Source: Hydrogenophaga sp. (GTDB lineage: Bacteria > Pseudomonadota > Gammaproteobacteria > Burkholderiales > Burkholderiaceae_C). Taken from it: a stretch of DNA of 64,000 bases. Every line of letters begins with the position of its first letter. Position 1 is the first letter of the stretch. The stretch is from positions 186,001 through 250,000 of the forward strand of contig NZ_JAUCZF010000001.1 in NCBI RefSeq assembly GCF_030373245.1. The letters are read 5' to 3'. The position numbers and the translations under genes are program-made. Positions 8,337 through 17,969 of the stretch are shown here, piece by piece. The notes under the pieces are model-generated. The model was not told the origin of the DNA and did not search any database. It saw only the letters and a list, made by a program, of their open reading frames with translations.

Positions 8337-9320
8337 CTATTTCAACTGCATGCCAGTGGAGCGGGCCGCGAAGAACATGCCCTCGCCGATGCTGGCGCCG
8401 AAGCGCTTCGCCAGCCGCAGGCCGAGGTTTTCGCGCTGGGTGTAGTCCACGATGTCTTCGGCTTTCACCACCTCGCGTGCCACGTAGTCCAGGCTGCCCA
8501 GGCCGTCGGCCAGACCCAGGTTCACCGCTTGCTGACCGCTCCAGACCAGGCCGCTGAAGGTGTCGGGCGTTTCCTTCAGGCGATCACCGCGGCCTTTCCT
8601 GACCACCCCGATGAACTGGGTGTGAATCTCCGTGAGCATGGCCTGGATGTAGGCGCGCTGGGCTTCGTCTTGCGGGCTGAAGGGGTCGAGCATGGCCTTG
8701 TTTTCGCCCGCGGTCATGAGCCGGCGCTCGATGCCCAGCTTCTCCATCAGGCCGGTGAAGCCAAAGCCATCCATGAGCACGCCAATGCTGCCCACCAGGC
8801 TGGCCTTGTCCACATAGATGCTGTCGGCAGCGGCAGCGATGTAATACGCGGCGGATGCACAGGTCTCTTCGACCACCGCGTACACCTTCTTGTTGTGAAG
8901 CGCTTTGAGGCGGGTGATTTCGTCGTTGATGATGCCGGCCTGCACCGGGCTGCCGCCAGGCGAGTCGATCAGCAACACCACCGCCTGCGCGCCTTTGTCT
9001 TCGAAGGCGGAGATCAGGGACGCCACGACGTTTTCGGCGCTGGCTTCGGCCCCGGATGCGATCTCACCGCGGATCTCGATCACCGCGGTGTGCGGCGTGG
9101 TGATGGGCACGCTCATTGACTCGGCCTTGTAGACGAACCAGATCACAGCGCCAATGATCGCCAGCCAGAGCAGGCGCATGAACATCTTCCAGCGCCGCGC
9201 AGCCCGCTGCTCGCTGATCTGGGCCAGCACCAGCTTTTCGATGGTGGCGCGTTCCCAGGTGACGCCGCCCACCCGATCGGGGGAGTTGCTGGTGGAGGGG
9301 CCAAAGGTGGGTTCGGTCAT
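8337..9320 (-). CDS. sppA: Signal peptide peptidase SppA-type serine protease (S49)
   Basis: A 327-residue, single-domain S49 protease. A membrane segment at about 49-64 anchors it, with the catalytic part outside the cytoplasm. Ser156 (in CASAAYYIAAAAD) and Lys208 (in GENKAML) are 52 residues apart, the same spacing as the Ser/Lys dyad of short-form SppA; LIDSPGGSP precedes them. It degrades remnant signal peptides and membrane fragments. ATG 9320 was chosen because upstream residues do not look like protein of this family. It is the last gene of a leftward HAD-Rieske-SppA run with a 32-base gap before it. Confidence 0.9.
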   Translation of the reverse strand: MTEPTFGPSTSNSPDRVGGVTWERATIEKLVLAQISEQRAARRWKMFMRLLWLAIIGAVIWFVYKAESMSVPITTPHTAVIEIRGEIASGAEASAENVVASLISAFEDKGAQAVVLLIDSPGGSPVQAGIINDEITRLKALHNKKVYAVVEETCASAAYYIAAAADSIYVDKASLVGSIGVLMDGFGFTGLMEKLGIERRLMTAGENKAMLDPFSPQDEAQRAYIQAMLTEIHTQFIGVVRKGRGDRLKETPDTFSGLVWSGQQAVNLGLADGLGSLDYVAREVVKAEDIVDYTQRENLGLRLAKRFGASIGEGMFFAARSTGMQLK

Positions 9321-9352
9321 GGTGGGTGCTCGTCTGGAAACTAGGCCGGCGA

Positions 9353-9733
9353 TCAGAATGCCAGCGGCTGCAAGTTGTATTGTGACCGCCAGTGCACCAC
9401 GCCGCCCTGCTCCAGCAGCTCGATCTTGACCAGTCCGCCCCGGCAAGGGCCGCCCGAACAGGCACCGGTGTCGGGCGCGTAAGTGGCGCCATGGGTGGCA
9501 CACAGCAGCCAGCGGCCGGTGTCGTCAAAGAAACGGTCGGGCTGCCAGTCCATTTCCATCGCCACATGGGCGCAGCGGTTCAGGTAGGCGTGGGCCTGCC
9601 CCTGATAGCGCACCGCAAAGGCGCGGCAGGTCTGGCCGCCGTAGACGACATCGAATGACACCGCGCGGCCACCGTTCTGCAAGTCGCCGCTGTTGCACAG
9701 GGGGTGCAGGCTGTCGTCGCTGGGGCCAGACAT
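9353..9733 (-). CDS. Rieske [2Fe-2S] domain protein
   Basis: A 126-residue protein that is essentially one Rieske domain: C54-x-H56 and C78-x2-H81 (LCATHGATY) are the two cluster ligand pairs, with a normal loop between them. Small stand-alone Rieske proteins act as ferredoxins or as subunits of nitrite reductase-like or oxygenase systems. No oxygenase lies next to it: neighbours are a HAD phosphatase 24 bases upstream and sppA downstream, an arrangement I recall from beta-proteobacteria but cannot interpret. It is distinct from the ring-hydroxylating oxygenase at 29.6 kb. Its redox partner is unknown. Confidence 0.88.
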   Translation of the reverse strand: MSGPSDDSLHPLCNSGDLQNGGRAVSFDVVYGGQTCRAFAVRYQGQAHAYLNRCAHVAMEMDWQPDRFFDDTGRWLLCATHGATYAPDTGACSGGPCRGGLVKIELLEQGGVVHWRSQYNLQPLAF

Positions 9734-9757
9734 GGTGTTGAAACGGTTTCAGGGCGC

Positions 9758-10438
9758 TCAGGCGTGGGTGTTGAGCCAGTCGTGCAGTTCGCGCACCGAG
9801 TGCGCGACAAAGCGCGGCTTGAGCGCGTGAAACGCGTCGGGCTCGTGCGCACCATAGCTCACGCCCAGGCTGGCGCAGCCGGCGTTGAGCGCCATCTGCA
9901 GGTCGTGCGTGGTGTCGCCGATCATGAGGGTGCGTTCGGGCTCAACGCCAAATTCGTGCATGAGCTGATGCAGCATCAGCGGGCTGGGTTTGCCGGCGGT
10001 CTCGTCGGCGGTTCGCGAGCCATCGAACATGCCTTTGAGTTCCACGGCGTGCAGGGCTTCGTTCAGACCGGCTCGGCTCTTGCCTGTGGCCACGGTGATC
10101 CAATGGTTGCGTTGTTTCAGATCGGCCAGCAGCGGCAACACGCCGTCGAACAAGGCCAGGTCGTGTTGATGCTTGGTGTAATGGTGTTTGTAGCGCTTGC
10201 CGAGCTTGGGGTACAGGTTCTGAGGCACATCGGGCGCCACATGAGCGAGCGCCTGCATCAGGCCCATGCCGATCACGTAGCTGGCGTCTTTGTCGTTGGG
10301 CACCGTGCCGCCCACATCGCGCACCGCGGCCTGGATGCAACGGGTGATGAGTGCGGTGGAGTCGAACAGGGTGCCATCCCAGTCGAAGGCGATGAGATCA
10401 AATTGGCGCGGGCGCATGGTTGGCAGGAAGTGGGACAT
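9758..10438 (-). CDS. HAD-superfamily phosphatase (phosphoglycolate phosphatase-like)
   Basis: About 226 residues. Motif I, DWDGT, lies near the N-terminus in AFDWDGTLFDS, with both nucleophile aspartates; motif II threonine is in VATGKS, motif III lysine in AGKPSP, and motif IV in LMIGDTTHD. This is the Gph/PpaX branch of the haloacid-dehalogenase superfamily, cytosolic Mg-dependent phosphomonoesterases. The substrate is not certain; phosphoglycolate or pyrophosphate-like substrates are usual. Two starts are possible: ATG 10438 (used here) and ATG 10417, which removes seven residues. Neither has a strong ribosome-binding site. It heads the leftward HAD-Rieske-sppA run. Confidence 0.88.
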   Translation of the reverse strand: MSHFLPTMRPRQFDLIAFDWDGTLFDSTALITRCIQAAVRDVGGTVPNDKDASYVIGMGLMQALAHVAPDVPQNLYPKLGKRYKHHYTKHQHDLALFDGVLPLLADLKQRNHWITVATGKSRAGLNEALHAVELKGMFDGSRTADETAGKPSPLMLHQLMHEFGVEPERTLMIGDTTHDLQMALNAGCASLGVSYGAHEPDAFHALKPRFVAHSVRELHDWLNTHA

Positions 10439-10509
10439 GCCCAATTATCGGCGCGCGAACCTCAAGCCTGAGCCTACACCCCCTGAGCAGCACAGGCATG
10501 GCGACCGCG

Positions 10510-11397
10510 TCAAGCCGCCCTCAGGGTCTGGGCGTGATGCCGCAAGTGGTCAGCCACAAAGCTGGCGATGAAATAGTAGCCGTGGTCGTAGCCGGCATGC
10601 CGGCGCAGGGTCAGCGGCTGAGAGGCAGCGGCGCAAGCGGCCTCGAAGGCCTCCGGGTGCAATTGCTCTTGCAGAAACTTGTCGGCCAGACCCTGGTCGA
10701 TCAGGATGCCTTCGGGGTATGGCGCCCGGGTCTGTGCGGCCATGAGCAGGCTGGCATCGTGGGCCGCCCAGGTCGACTCGTCCTGACCCAGGTAGCCGGT
10801 GAACGCCTTGTGACCCCAGGGGCATTGCGTGGGCGCGCAGATTGGAGCGAAGGCCGACACACTGGCGAACACGCCCGGATGCCGCAGCGCGAGGGTGAGC
10901 GCGCCATGGCCGCCCATGGAGTGACCAAACAGCCCCTGGCGCTCCTGGACCAGCCGAAACTCACCCAAGACCGCCGGCAACAGCTCCTTGAGCAGGTAGC
11001 TTTCCATGCACCAGTGGCCCGACCAGGGTGACTGGGTGGCGTCGAGGTAAAAGCCAGCCCCCACGCCAAAGTCCCAATGGTGATCCTCGCTGTCCACGCC
11101 GGTGTTGCGCGGGCTGGTGTCGGGCGAGAGCAGCGCCAGGCCGAGCTCGGCAGCCATCCGTTGGGCGCCGCCCTTCGTCGCGAAGGTTTCTTCGGTACAG
11201 GTCAGGCCGGCCAGGAAAGTGAGCAAGGGCACCTGACTGCCGGCCAGCGCCTGCGGCGGCAGAAACAGGCCAAAGCGCATCGGCAGGCCGATCTCGCTCG
11301 ACGCATGTTTGTAGAAGCGCTGCACGCCGCCGAAACAGGCGTGTTCGCTGATGAGTTCGAGGCGCTCGAAAGCAATCGGCATCGGGATAGGCTCCAA
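10510..11397 (-). CDS. fghA: S-formylglutathione hydrolase
   Basis: A 295-residue esterase-D family alpha/beta hydrolase. Ser160 in GHSMGG is the nucleophile, with the acid in LIDQGLADKF and the histidine in AGYDHGYYF. LAGLTCTEE, SPDTSPRNTG and DFGVGAGFY are FghA-specific blocks. It hydrolyses S-formylglutathione to formate and glutathione, the second step of glutathione-dependent formaldehyde removal. It is co-directional with frmA (first step) through one intervening hydrolase gene, with gaps of about 10 bases, so all three should be one transcript. Assignment is firm. Confidence 0.94.
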   Translation of the reverse strand: MEPIPMPIAFERLELISEHACFGGVQRFYKHASSEIGLPMRFGLFLPPQALAGSQVPLLTFLAGLTCTEETFATKGGAQRMAAELGLALLSPDTSPRNTGVDSEDHHWDFGVGAGFYLDATQSPWSGHWCMESYLLKELLPAVLGEFRLVQERQGLFGHSMGGHGALTLALRHPGVFASVSAFAPICAPTQCPWGHKAFTGYLGQDESTWAAHDASLLMAAQTRAPYPEGILIDQGLADKFLQEQLHPEAFEAACAAASQPLTLRRHAGYDHGYYFIASFVADHLRHHAQTLRAA

Positions 11398-11408
11398 AAA
11401 ATAAAAGG

Positions 11409-12332
11409 CTAAGGCCTGGCCAGCGCGGCAGATCTCACCAGCTCAAGCACCGCGTCGGCAAAGGCCTGCGGCGCTTCCTGCGGCAGGTTGTGGCCCACGC
11501 CGGGAATGATGCGATGCGAGCGCGGCCCGCCAAATCGTGGCGCGTGAACCTCGGCCGCGTCGGGCGAGCGCACGCCGTCGTCCACCCCGTCGAAGGTGAT
11601 GGCGGGCACGGCAATCACGGGTTGCTCGGCCAGGCGGCGCTCAATCTCGGCAAGTGCCGGATCGCCGGGCACCAGGCCAAAGCGGTGGCGGTAAGAGTGG
11701 ATCACCACGTCAACAAAGTCGGGGTTGTCGAACGCTTCTGCGCTGCGATCAAAGCAGGCGTCGTCGAAGCGCCAGCTGGGCGACCAGAGCTGCCAGAGCA
11801 GCCGACAGACGCCGCGCCGCTCGGCCTGCAGCGCCGCTCTGCCGCGCTCACTGTGGAAGTAGTACTGGTACCAGAGCCGGTGTTCGTTGGCCGGCTGGTC
11901 GGGCACCATGGCCCGCGCGATGTTCTGGATGTTGTAACTGTTGAGAGACACCAGGCCGCTGCAGCGCTCGGGCCACAGCGCCGCCACCACGCAGGCGGCG
12001 CGGCCACCCCAGTCGTAACCCGCCAGCACCGCACGCTGAATGGCCAGCGCGTCCATCAGCGCCAGCAGGTCGGTACCCAATGCCGCCTGCTCGCCGGAGC
12101 GCGGCGTGTCGGCGCTCATAAAGCGCGTGCCACCGAAGCCGCGCAGGTAGGGCACGATGACGCGGCAGCCCGCGGCCGCCAGCATCGGCGCCACTTCGAC
12201 ATAGGCATGGATGTCGTAGGGGAAGCCGTGCATGAGCAGCACGGGCGGACCGTCGGCCGGACCGGCAGCGAAGTACGACACGTCGAGCACACCGGCTCTC
12301 ACCGAGTGCAGGGGCACCATCAACCCGCTCAT
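11409..12332 (-). CDS. Alpha/beta hydrolase, epoxide-hydrolase-like
   Basis: A 307-residue alpha/beta hydrolase. HGFP at 35-38 forms the oxyanion-hole loop and D107 in GYDWGG is at the nucleophile position. An aspartate in G-x-D-W-G-G marks the epoxide hydrolase/haloalkane dehalogenase branch rather than serine esterases. GVGHNLP near residue 285 supplies the histidine. The gene sits between frmA and fghA with about 10-base gaps, so it is probably made together with the formaldehyde pathway; why is not known. Its substrate cannot be told from sequence. Confidence 0.85.
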   Translation of the reverse strand: MSGLMVPLHSVRAGVLDVSYFAAGPADGPPVLLMHGFPYDIHAYVEVAPMLAAAGCRVIVPYLRGFGGTRFMSADTPRSGEQAALGTDLLALMDALAIQRAVLAGYDWGGRAACVVAALWPERCSGLVSLNSYNIQNIARAMVPDQPANEHRLWYQYYFHSERGRAALQAERRGVCRLLWQLWSPSWRFDDACFDRSAEAFDNPDFVDVVIHSYRHRFGLVPGDPALAEIERRLAEQPVIAVPAITFDGVDDGVRSPDAAEVHAPRFGGPRSHRIIPGVGHNLPQEAPQAFADAVLELVRSAALARP

Positions 12333-12342
12333 GGCCGCGGCC

Positions 12343-13479
<1,137 letters not shown>

Positions 13480-13539
13480 TCAAGGGTACCGCAGGAGGAA
13501 GACGCTGGAGCGCGAAATCCCTCAACCCATAACTCCGCG

Positions 13540-13682
13540 GAACTGGACTTGCCAGGCCGCAGGTGTTGCCCCTCGAGGGGTAGCGCGAAACGCTGCGGGG
13601 TGAACCAAGTTTCGCCACGGAGCTGGCTTGGCCAGGCCGCCAGCGTTGCCCCCCAGTGGGTGACGGCAAAGCCGTCGGGTGG
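13540..13682. repeat. GC-rich dispersed intergenic repeat (copy 1, duplicated)
   Basis: Between frmA and puuD two similar blocks each contain 'TTGCCAGGCCG' or 'TTGGCCAGGCCG', a GTTGCCCC run and a GCGGGGTG or GTCGGGTG end. They resemble the intergenic blocks near 17.9, 29.0, 58.0 and 63.5 kb. Such blocks are common between genes in Comamonadaceae genomes; I see no coding function. Confidence 0.5.
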
Positions 13683-13683
13683 G

Positions 13684-14880
13684 TCAGTCCACCCGTGCGC
13701 CGTCCCGGAACCATTTTCCGAACAAGGCCCGCTCTTCGTCGGTGAGGCCAGTGGCATTGTTCATGGGCATGAGCTTGCTCACCACCACCTGCTGGTACAC
13801 CGTTTGCGCGTGCTGCTTGAGGGCCTCGGGCGAATCGAGTCGAACGTTCTTGGAAGCCAGCGCTTCGCCGTGGCACATCACGCAGCGCTGCTCGATCACT
13901 GGCTTGAGTGCGGCGTAGTCGACCGTCTCGGGCAGTGCCACCGCCGCCACCGGCGCCGGCCGCAGCCAGACGATCAGCGCGAGCAACACCACCACGCCCA
14001 CCGCGGCATACGGCCAGGGATGGGCATTGCGGCCGAGCTTGAAGCCGTGACGCAACACGAAAAACTGGCGGATGGCGGCGCCAGCGAACATCATGCCGAT
14101 CAGGATCAGCCAGTTCTGCGGGTGGACGTAGGTGAAGCTGTAGTGGTTGCTCAGCATGGCGAACAGCACCGGCAGCGTGAAGTAGGTGTTGTGCACGCTG
14201 CGCTGCTTGCCGCGCTGGCCGTGGATCGGATCCACCGGTTGGCCAGCCTTGATCTGCGCCACCACGGTGCGCTGGCCCGGGATGATCCAGAAAAACACGT
14301 TGGCGCTCATGGCGGTTGCGATCATGGCGCCCACCAGCAGGAAAGCGGCGCGGCCGGCAAACATGTGGGTGGCGGCGTAAGACGCCACACAGACCAGCAC
14401 CAGCACAAGCGCGCCCACCTTGGAGTCGCCGTTTTCGCTCTGGCCCAGGGTGCGGCAGATGGCGTCGTAAAGCAGCCAGAACACCACCAGAAACGCCAGC
14501 GCGGCGGCAATGGCGCCCGCGGGACTCCAGGCCATGACGTTGGGGTCGATCAGGTAGACGCTGGGACTCCACAGGTAGGAGATCAGGAACAGCGCAAAGC
14601 CCGAGAGCCAGGTGGAATAGCTCTCCCAGTAGAACCAGTGCAGGTGCTCGGGCAGCTTGGGCGGGGCGCCCGCAAACTTCACCGGGTGGTAAAAGCCGCC
14701 GCCGTGCACCGCCCAGAGTTCGCCGCTCACGCCATCTTTCTTCAGCTGCTCGTCCACGGGCGGCGTGAGGCTGCTGTCGAGAAAGACGAAATAAAAGGAA
14801 GAGCCGATCCAGGCAATGGCGACGATGACGTGCAGCCAGCGCAACAGCAGATTGGCCCAGTCGAGCAGGTAGGTTTCCAT
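13684..14880 (-). CDS. puuD: Urate hydroxylase PuuD (membrane urate oxidase with cytochrome c domain)
   Basis: A 398-residue protein. About eight hydrophobic membrane segments form the N-terminal DUF989 part (METYLLDWANLLLRW, VAIAWIGSSF, WIIPGQRTVV). The C-terminus is a c-type cytochrome domain with C333-x2-C336-H337 (CVMCH). PuuD oxidises urate to 5-hydroxyisourate and passes electrons towards the respiratory chain instead of making peroxide. A good ribosome-binding site (GAGGAGG) precedes the ATG. A TTGTATACAG site of the type found near the GntR gene lies 133 bases upstream. Genes for the later urate steps lie at 16.8-20.7 kb. Assignment is strong. Confidence 0.95.
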   Translation of the reverse strand: METYLLDWANLLLRWLHVIVAIAWIGSSFYFVFLDSSLTPPVDEQLKKDGVSGELWAVHGGGFYHPVKFAGAPPKLPEHLHWFYWESYSTWLSGFALFLISYLWSPSVYLIDPNVMAWSPAGAIAAALAFLVVFWLLYDAICRTLGQSENGDSKVGALVLVLVCVASYAATHMFAGRAAFLLVGAMIATAMSANVFFWIIPGQRTVVAQIKAGQPVDPIHGQRGKQRSVHNTYFTLPVLFAMLSNHYSFTYVHPQNWLILIGMMFAGAAIRQFFVLRHGFKLGRNAHPWPYAAVGVVVLLALIVWLRPAPVAAVALPETVDYAALKPVIEQRCVMCHGEALASKNVRLDSPEALKQHAQTVYQQVVVSKLMPMNNATGLTDEERALFGKWFRDGARVD

Positions 14881-15012
14881 GGCGCCTCCTCAGGACGGCA
14901 TGACCGTCAGGGATTGCGACTCACCACCGCGGGCGCTCTGAGTCGACTGGGGGCCGCGTATGAGTGAGAGACCAAAGTCTGTTTCACCCGCACCGCTGCG
15001 ACCGAAATCAAA

Positions 15013-15022
15013 TTGTATACAG
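15013..15022. promoter_or_regulatory. Operator-like TGTATAC palindrome upstream of puuD
   Basis: TTGTATACAG lies between xdhC and puuD, on the upstream side of puuD. On the minus strand the same bases read CTGTATACAAT and could overlap a -10 element. The core matches sites upstream of hiuH/GntR, the NCS2 permease and the ABC importer. Confidence 0.6.
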
Positions 15023-15057
15023 TTTTTGAGCACAACAAGTCCAGGGTTAACCCGCGA

Positions 15058-15894
15058 TCACCCCGAGCGGGCGCTTTCGCTTTGGGACTGCACTTGCAAC
15101 AACTGCGCCACCACCGAGGCCGCAATCACCGCTGGCGCCTTGCCGCGGATGCCAGGCAGGCCGATCGGACAGCTGACCTGGGCCAGCTCTGCGGGTGCAA
15201 AACCGCGCGCCTGCAGCCGGCTGCGAAAGCTGGCCCATTTGGTCTGGCTGCCGATCAGGCCCACGAACGGCAGATCGGCGCGCGCGCGCTGGCGCCGCAG
15301 GCAGGCGGCCACGATGTCCAGATCTTCGGCGTGAGAAAAGCTCATGATGAGGACGAACGCGCCGGCAGGCAGATCATTCACCGCGGCATGCACCGGGTCG
15401 GAATGCTCGGTGGCCGCCAGGCCCGCCAGTGCCGGCGGAAAGACTTCGTCCCGGCTGTCGACCCAGGTCACGGCAAACGGCAACGGCGCCAGCGCCTGCA
15501 CGATGGCCTGGCCCACATGGCCACCGCCAAAGAGCGCCACCGGCTGCGAAACTTCGACCAGCCGCTGGCGCAAGTCGGACATGTTGTCTGCGCCGACCGG
15601 CTCGAAGTCCAGCGCGAGTGCGCCGCCGCAGCATTGCCCCAGCGCTGGGCCCAGCACCACGTCGTGCACCCAGGGCGCGCCACCCTGGGGCTGTGTCTTC
15701 AACTGCTCTCGGCAGGCGCGCAGCGCATCCCACTCCAGATGACCGCCTCCGATGGTGCCGACCTGCCCTTGGGCGAACACCGCCATCCAGGTGCCGGCCT
15801 CGCGCGGCACCGATCCGCGTGTGACGCGCACGCTGACGAGAATGGCGCGCTCAGTCGCCAGACGGCGCAGGAAATCGTCCAGAAGGTGGGCCAT
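15058..15894 (-). CDS. xdhC: Xanthine dehydrogenase accessory protein XdhC
   Basis: A 278-residue XdhC/CoxI-family protein. The N-terminal block has VTRGSVPREAGTWM and GTIGGGHLEWDAL, and the C-terminal Rossmann-like part has ALFGGGHVG and GLIGSQTKW. XdhC binds the molybdenum cofactor, helps sulfurate it and inserts it into xanthine dehydrogenase, which makes urate from hypoxanthine and xanthine. The structural genes xdhA/xdhB are not in the window; they would be expected beyond it or elsewhere. It is co-directional with puuD, which is the next step, but 177 bases apart with an operator between, so separate control is likely. Confidence 0.92.
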   Translation of the reverse strand: MAHLLDDFLRRLATERAILVSVRVTRGSVPREAGTWMAVFAQGQVGTIGGGHLEWDALRACREQLKTQPQGGAPWVHDVVLGPALGQCCGGALALDFEPVGADNMSDLRQRLVEVSQPVALFGGGHVGQAIVQALAPLPFAVTWVDSRDEVFPPALAGLAATEHSDPVHAAVNDLPAGAFVLIMSFSHAEDLDIVAACLRRQRARADLPFVGLIGSQTKWASFRSRLQARGFAPAELAQVSCPIGLPGIRGKAPAVIAASVVAQLLQVQSQSESARSG

Positions 15895-16086
15895 GGGCAG
15901 GCTGCATGTGGCGCTCAGGCCATGAAAATGTGTGAATTCGTAAACTTGGTCAACGATGCGCAGTATCGCCGCCTGGTAGCTTTCGCTGGCCGAAAAACCC
16001 TCCTACACTTCAAGCGCTCTTAGGCTTCGCCCGGCGGTAACTGACCGGATCCGGTCCCGATCGCAGACCAACACTTGGGAAGACCA

Positions 16087-16644
16087 ATGATGAAAGACAC
16101 ACCGATCGCCGCCAGCCCGAATCGCGCAATCGCATCCCGTGCAAGCCGGGCGCTGGGCCTCTTGACCGCCCTGGTGCTTGCGTCCTGCGCCGCACCTCCG
16201 GCGCCTCCGCCGCCGCCACCACCACCGCCCGCTCCGGCGCCAGCCCCGCCACCGCCTCCGCCTCCGGTGGCCGTCGTACCGGCGCCACCTGCACTTATCT
16301 CGAACGCCCGCACCGCGAAGGACTACCGGAAAGACGGAGCGAAGCACCTCTATGGCCTCAACGCCAACCGGATCTACAAAGGCAGGCTGCCGCCGCTGAT
16401 GCACGCTGTGGGCGTGTTGCAGGTCGACCTCGACGGCCGCGGCAATGTGCGCAACATCAACTGGATGCGCGCGCCCAGCCACGTGCCGGACGTCATGCGC
16501 GAGATTGAGCGCACGGTGCGCGCCGCGGCGCCGTTCCCTGCGCCGGTGCAACTCGGCGGCGTGACCTACACCGATGTCTGGCTCTGGGACCGCAGCGGTA
16601 ATTTCCAGCTCGACACGCTCACCGAAGGCCAGCGAGACCGCTGA
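16087..16644 (+). CDS. Proline-rich lipoprotein with TonB-like C-terminal region
   Basis: A 185-residue protein from ATG 16087 (a second ATG follows at once), with GGGAAG as ribosome-binding site. Residues 20-34 form a lipoprotein signal ending LASC with Cys34 as the lipid-modified residue. An almost pure Pro/Ala/Val stretch of roughly 35-75 follows, which could span periplasm. The C-terminal part, with VGVLQVDLDGRGNV and later REIERTVRAAAPFPAP, resembles TonB C-terminal/energy-transducing folds. The function is unknown and it does not belong obviously to the purine genes around it. It ends before a clear terminator. Confidence 0.75.
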   Translation: MMKDTPIAASPNRAIASRASRALGLLTALVLASCAAPPAPPPPPPPPPAPAPAPPPPPPPVAVVPAPPALISNARTAKDYRKDGAKHLYGLNANRIYKGRLPPLMHAVGVLQVDLDGRGNVRNINWMRAPSHVPDVMREIERTVRAAAPFPAPVQLGGVTYTDVWLWDRSGNFQLDTLTEGQRDR

Positions 16645-16675
16645 GCGCCACTTCGTCTCTTTCTCTGAGGTTGAC

Positions 16676-16703
16676 AAGCCCGCGCTCGCGCGGGCTTTTT
16701 TTT
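16676..16703 (+). terminator. Rho-independent terminator after the proline-rich lipoprotein gene
   Basis: AGCCCGCG and its complement CGCGGGCT pair around a short loop and are followed by a run of nine T. It begins about 30 bases after the lipoprotein stop codon. Confidence 0.9.
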
Positions 16704-16761
16704 GGCCCAGGAGCCTGCGCGGCGTCAGCTGCAGCCGACGTTCCTTGTGTGGCGCAGACGC

Positions 16762-17115
16762 CTAGCTTCCTCGGTAGGTCGAATAGCTCCAGGGGCTCAC
16801 CAGCAAGGGCACGTGGTAGTGCTGGTCGGTGTGAGCCACGCCAAAGTCCAGTGCGACGCGATTGAGGAAATTGGGCTCGGGCAAGGCCACGCCTTTGGCT
16901 GCGAAATACCCTTTGACATCGAACACCAGGCGGTAGGTGCCGGCTCTGAGGCTGGCGTTGTCGTACAGCGGGCCATCAGGGTTGCGGCCATCTTGGTTCA
17001 GCGTGAAGCGCTTGACCAGGGTGGCCTGCTCGCCCTCGGTGGTGTACAGCTCAACCGCCATGCCGGCAGCCGGGCAGCCGTGCATGGTATCGAGTACGTG
17101 GGTGCTCAAGCCCAT
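16762..17115 (-). CDS. hiuH: 5-Hydroxyisourate hydrolase (transthyretin-like)
   Basis: A 117-residue protein with the family N-terminus LSTHVLDTMHG and the diagnostic C-terminal tetrapeptide YRGS. HTDQHYHVPLL supplies active-site histidines. It hydrolyses 5-hydroxyisourate, the PuuD product, to OHCU. The frame is open to 17799, but ATG 17115 matches the family start and has AAGGAG eight bases before it. It is divergent from the GntR gene, and a perfect 16-base palindrome lies between them. Assignment is certain. Confidence 0.96.
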   Translation of the reverse strand: MGLSTHVLDTMHGCPAAGMAVELYTTEGEQATLVKRFTLNQDGRNPDGPLYDNASLRAGTYRLVFDVKGYFAAKGVALPEPNFLNRVALDFGVAHTDQHYHVPLLVSPWSYSTYRGS

Positions 17116-17158
17116 GGGGTCTCCTTGAAAATATGCGGACAATGCTTTCAGTCGACCG

Positions 17159-17174
17159 AAAGTGTATACACTTT
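17159..17174. promoter_or_regulatory. Perfect palindrome between hiuH and the GntR gene (purine operator)
   Basis: AAAGTGTATACACTTT is a perfect 16-base palindrome in the divergent hiuH/GntR promoter region, 26 bases before the regulator's ATG. Position and symmetry suggest that the GntR protein binds here to control itself and hiuH. Confidence 0.75.
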
Positions 17175-17199
17175 TTGTTTTTCCCGATACCATGCGTCC

Positions 17200-17865
17200 A
17201 TGGAAACCTCCAGCACCAACCACATTGTCGAATCGCTGACCCGCGCCATCGTGGAACACCGGCTGCACCCCGGCACCAAACTGGCGGAGCAGAAACTGGC
17301 CGACCATTTCGGCGTCTCGCGCACCCTGGTTCGACAGGCCTTGTTCCAGCTTTCGCAAAACCGGCTGATCAAGCTGGAGCCGGCGCGCGGCGCCTTCGTG
17401 GCAGCGCCTTCGGTGGAAGAAGCCAAGCAGGTGTTCGCGGTGCGCCGCATGCTGGAAGCCGAGATGGCGCGCGCCTTTGCCCGCTCGTCGACTCCGGCAC
17501 GCATCAAGGCGCTGCGCGAGCATGTGGCGCAGGAAAAGCTGGCTGTGCAGCAAGAAGACGTGCCCAGCCGCACCGAGCTGCTGGGCGACTTTCACGTGCG
17601 CATGGCCGAGCTCATGGGCAACCAGGTGCTGGCCGAGTTGCTGAGCGAGCTGATCTCGCGCTGCGCGCTGATCACCCTCATGTACCAGAGCACGCACGCG
17701 GCCGAACACTCCAACGACGAACACGCCGACATCGTCAAGGCCCTGGCCGCCAAGGACGAAGAGCTCGCGGTCCGCCTGATGAACGAGCACCTGATGCATG
17801 TGGAAGAAAACCTGACCTTCGACCGCAAGATCCCGACCAACGACCTGTCGCTGGCGTTGACTTGA
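17200..17865 (+). CDS. GntR/FadR-family transcriptional regulator of purine catabolism
   Basis: A 221-residue protein with an N-terminal winged helix (about 5-75; GTKLAEQKLADHFGVSRT is the recognition region) and an FCD ligand-binding domain (about 80-215) whose metal-type residues include those in DFHVRMAEL and NDEHADIV. FCD-type GntR proteins usually repress and sense small acids or nucleobase intermediates. Its gene is embedded among urate-degradation genes and preceded by a perfect TGTATACA palindrome, with similar sites before puuD, the permease and the ABC operon. Control of this purine regulon is therefore a good inference; the effector is unknown. ATG 17200 follows the palindrome. Confidence 0.9.
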   Translation: METSSTNHIVESLTRAIVEHRLHPGTKLAEQKLADHFGVSRTLVRQALFQLSQNRLIKLEPARGAFVAAPSVEEAKQVFAVRRMLEAEMARAFARSSTPARIKALREHVAQEKLAVQQEDVPSRTELLGDFHVRMAELMGNQVLAELLSELISRCALITLMYQSTHAAEHSNDEHADIVKALAAKDEELAVRLMNEHLMHVEENLTFDRKIPTNDLSLALT

Positions 17866-17869
17866 CCCA

Positions 17870-17940
17870 CCCCCGTCGCTTCGCTCCGCCCCTCAAGGGG
17901 CAACGCTGGCAGACCGGCAAAGCCGGATCTGCGGCGTTCT
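17870..17940. repeat. GC-rich dispersed intergenic repeat (copy 2)
   Basis: Between the GntR gene and puuE, this block contains CCCCGTCGCTTCGCTCC, GCCCCTCAAGGGGC and GGCAAAGCCGG. It shares these elements with blocks at 13.5, 29.0, 58.0 and 63.5 kb. It could form a hairpin after the regulator gene but has no T-run. Confidence 0.5.
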
Positions 17941-17969
17941 GAAAACAAGACACTCCATCAGATACACCC

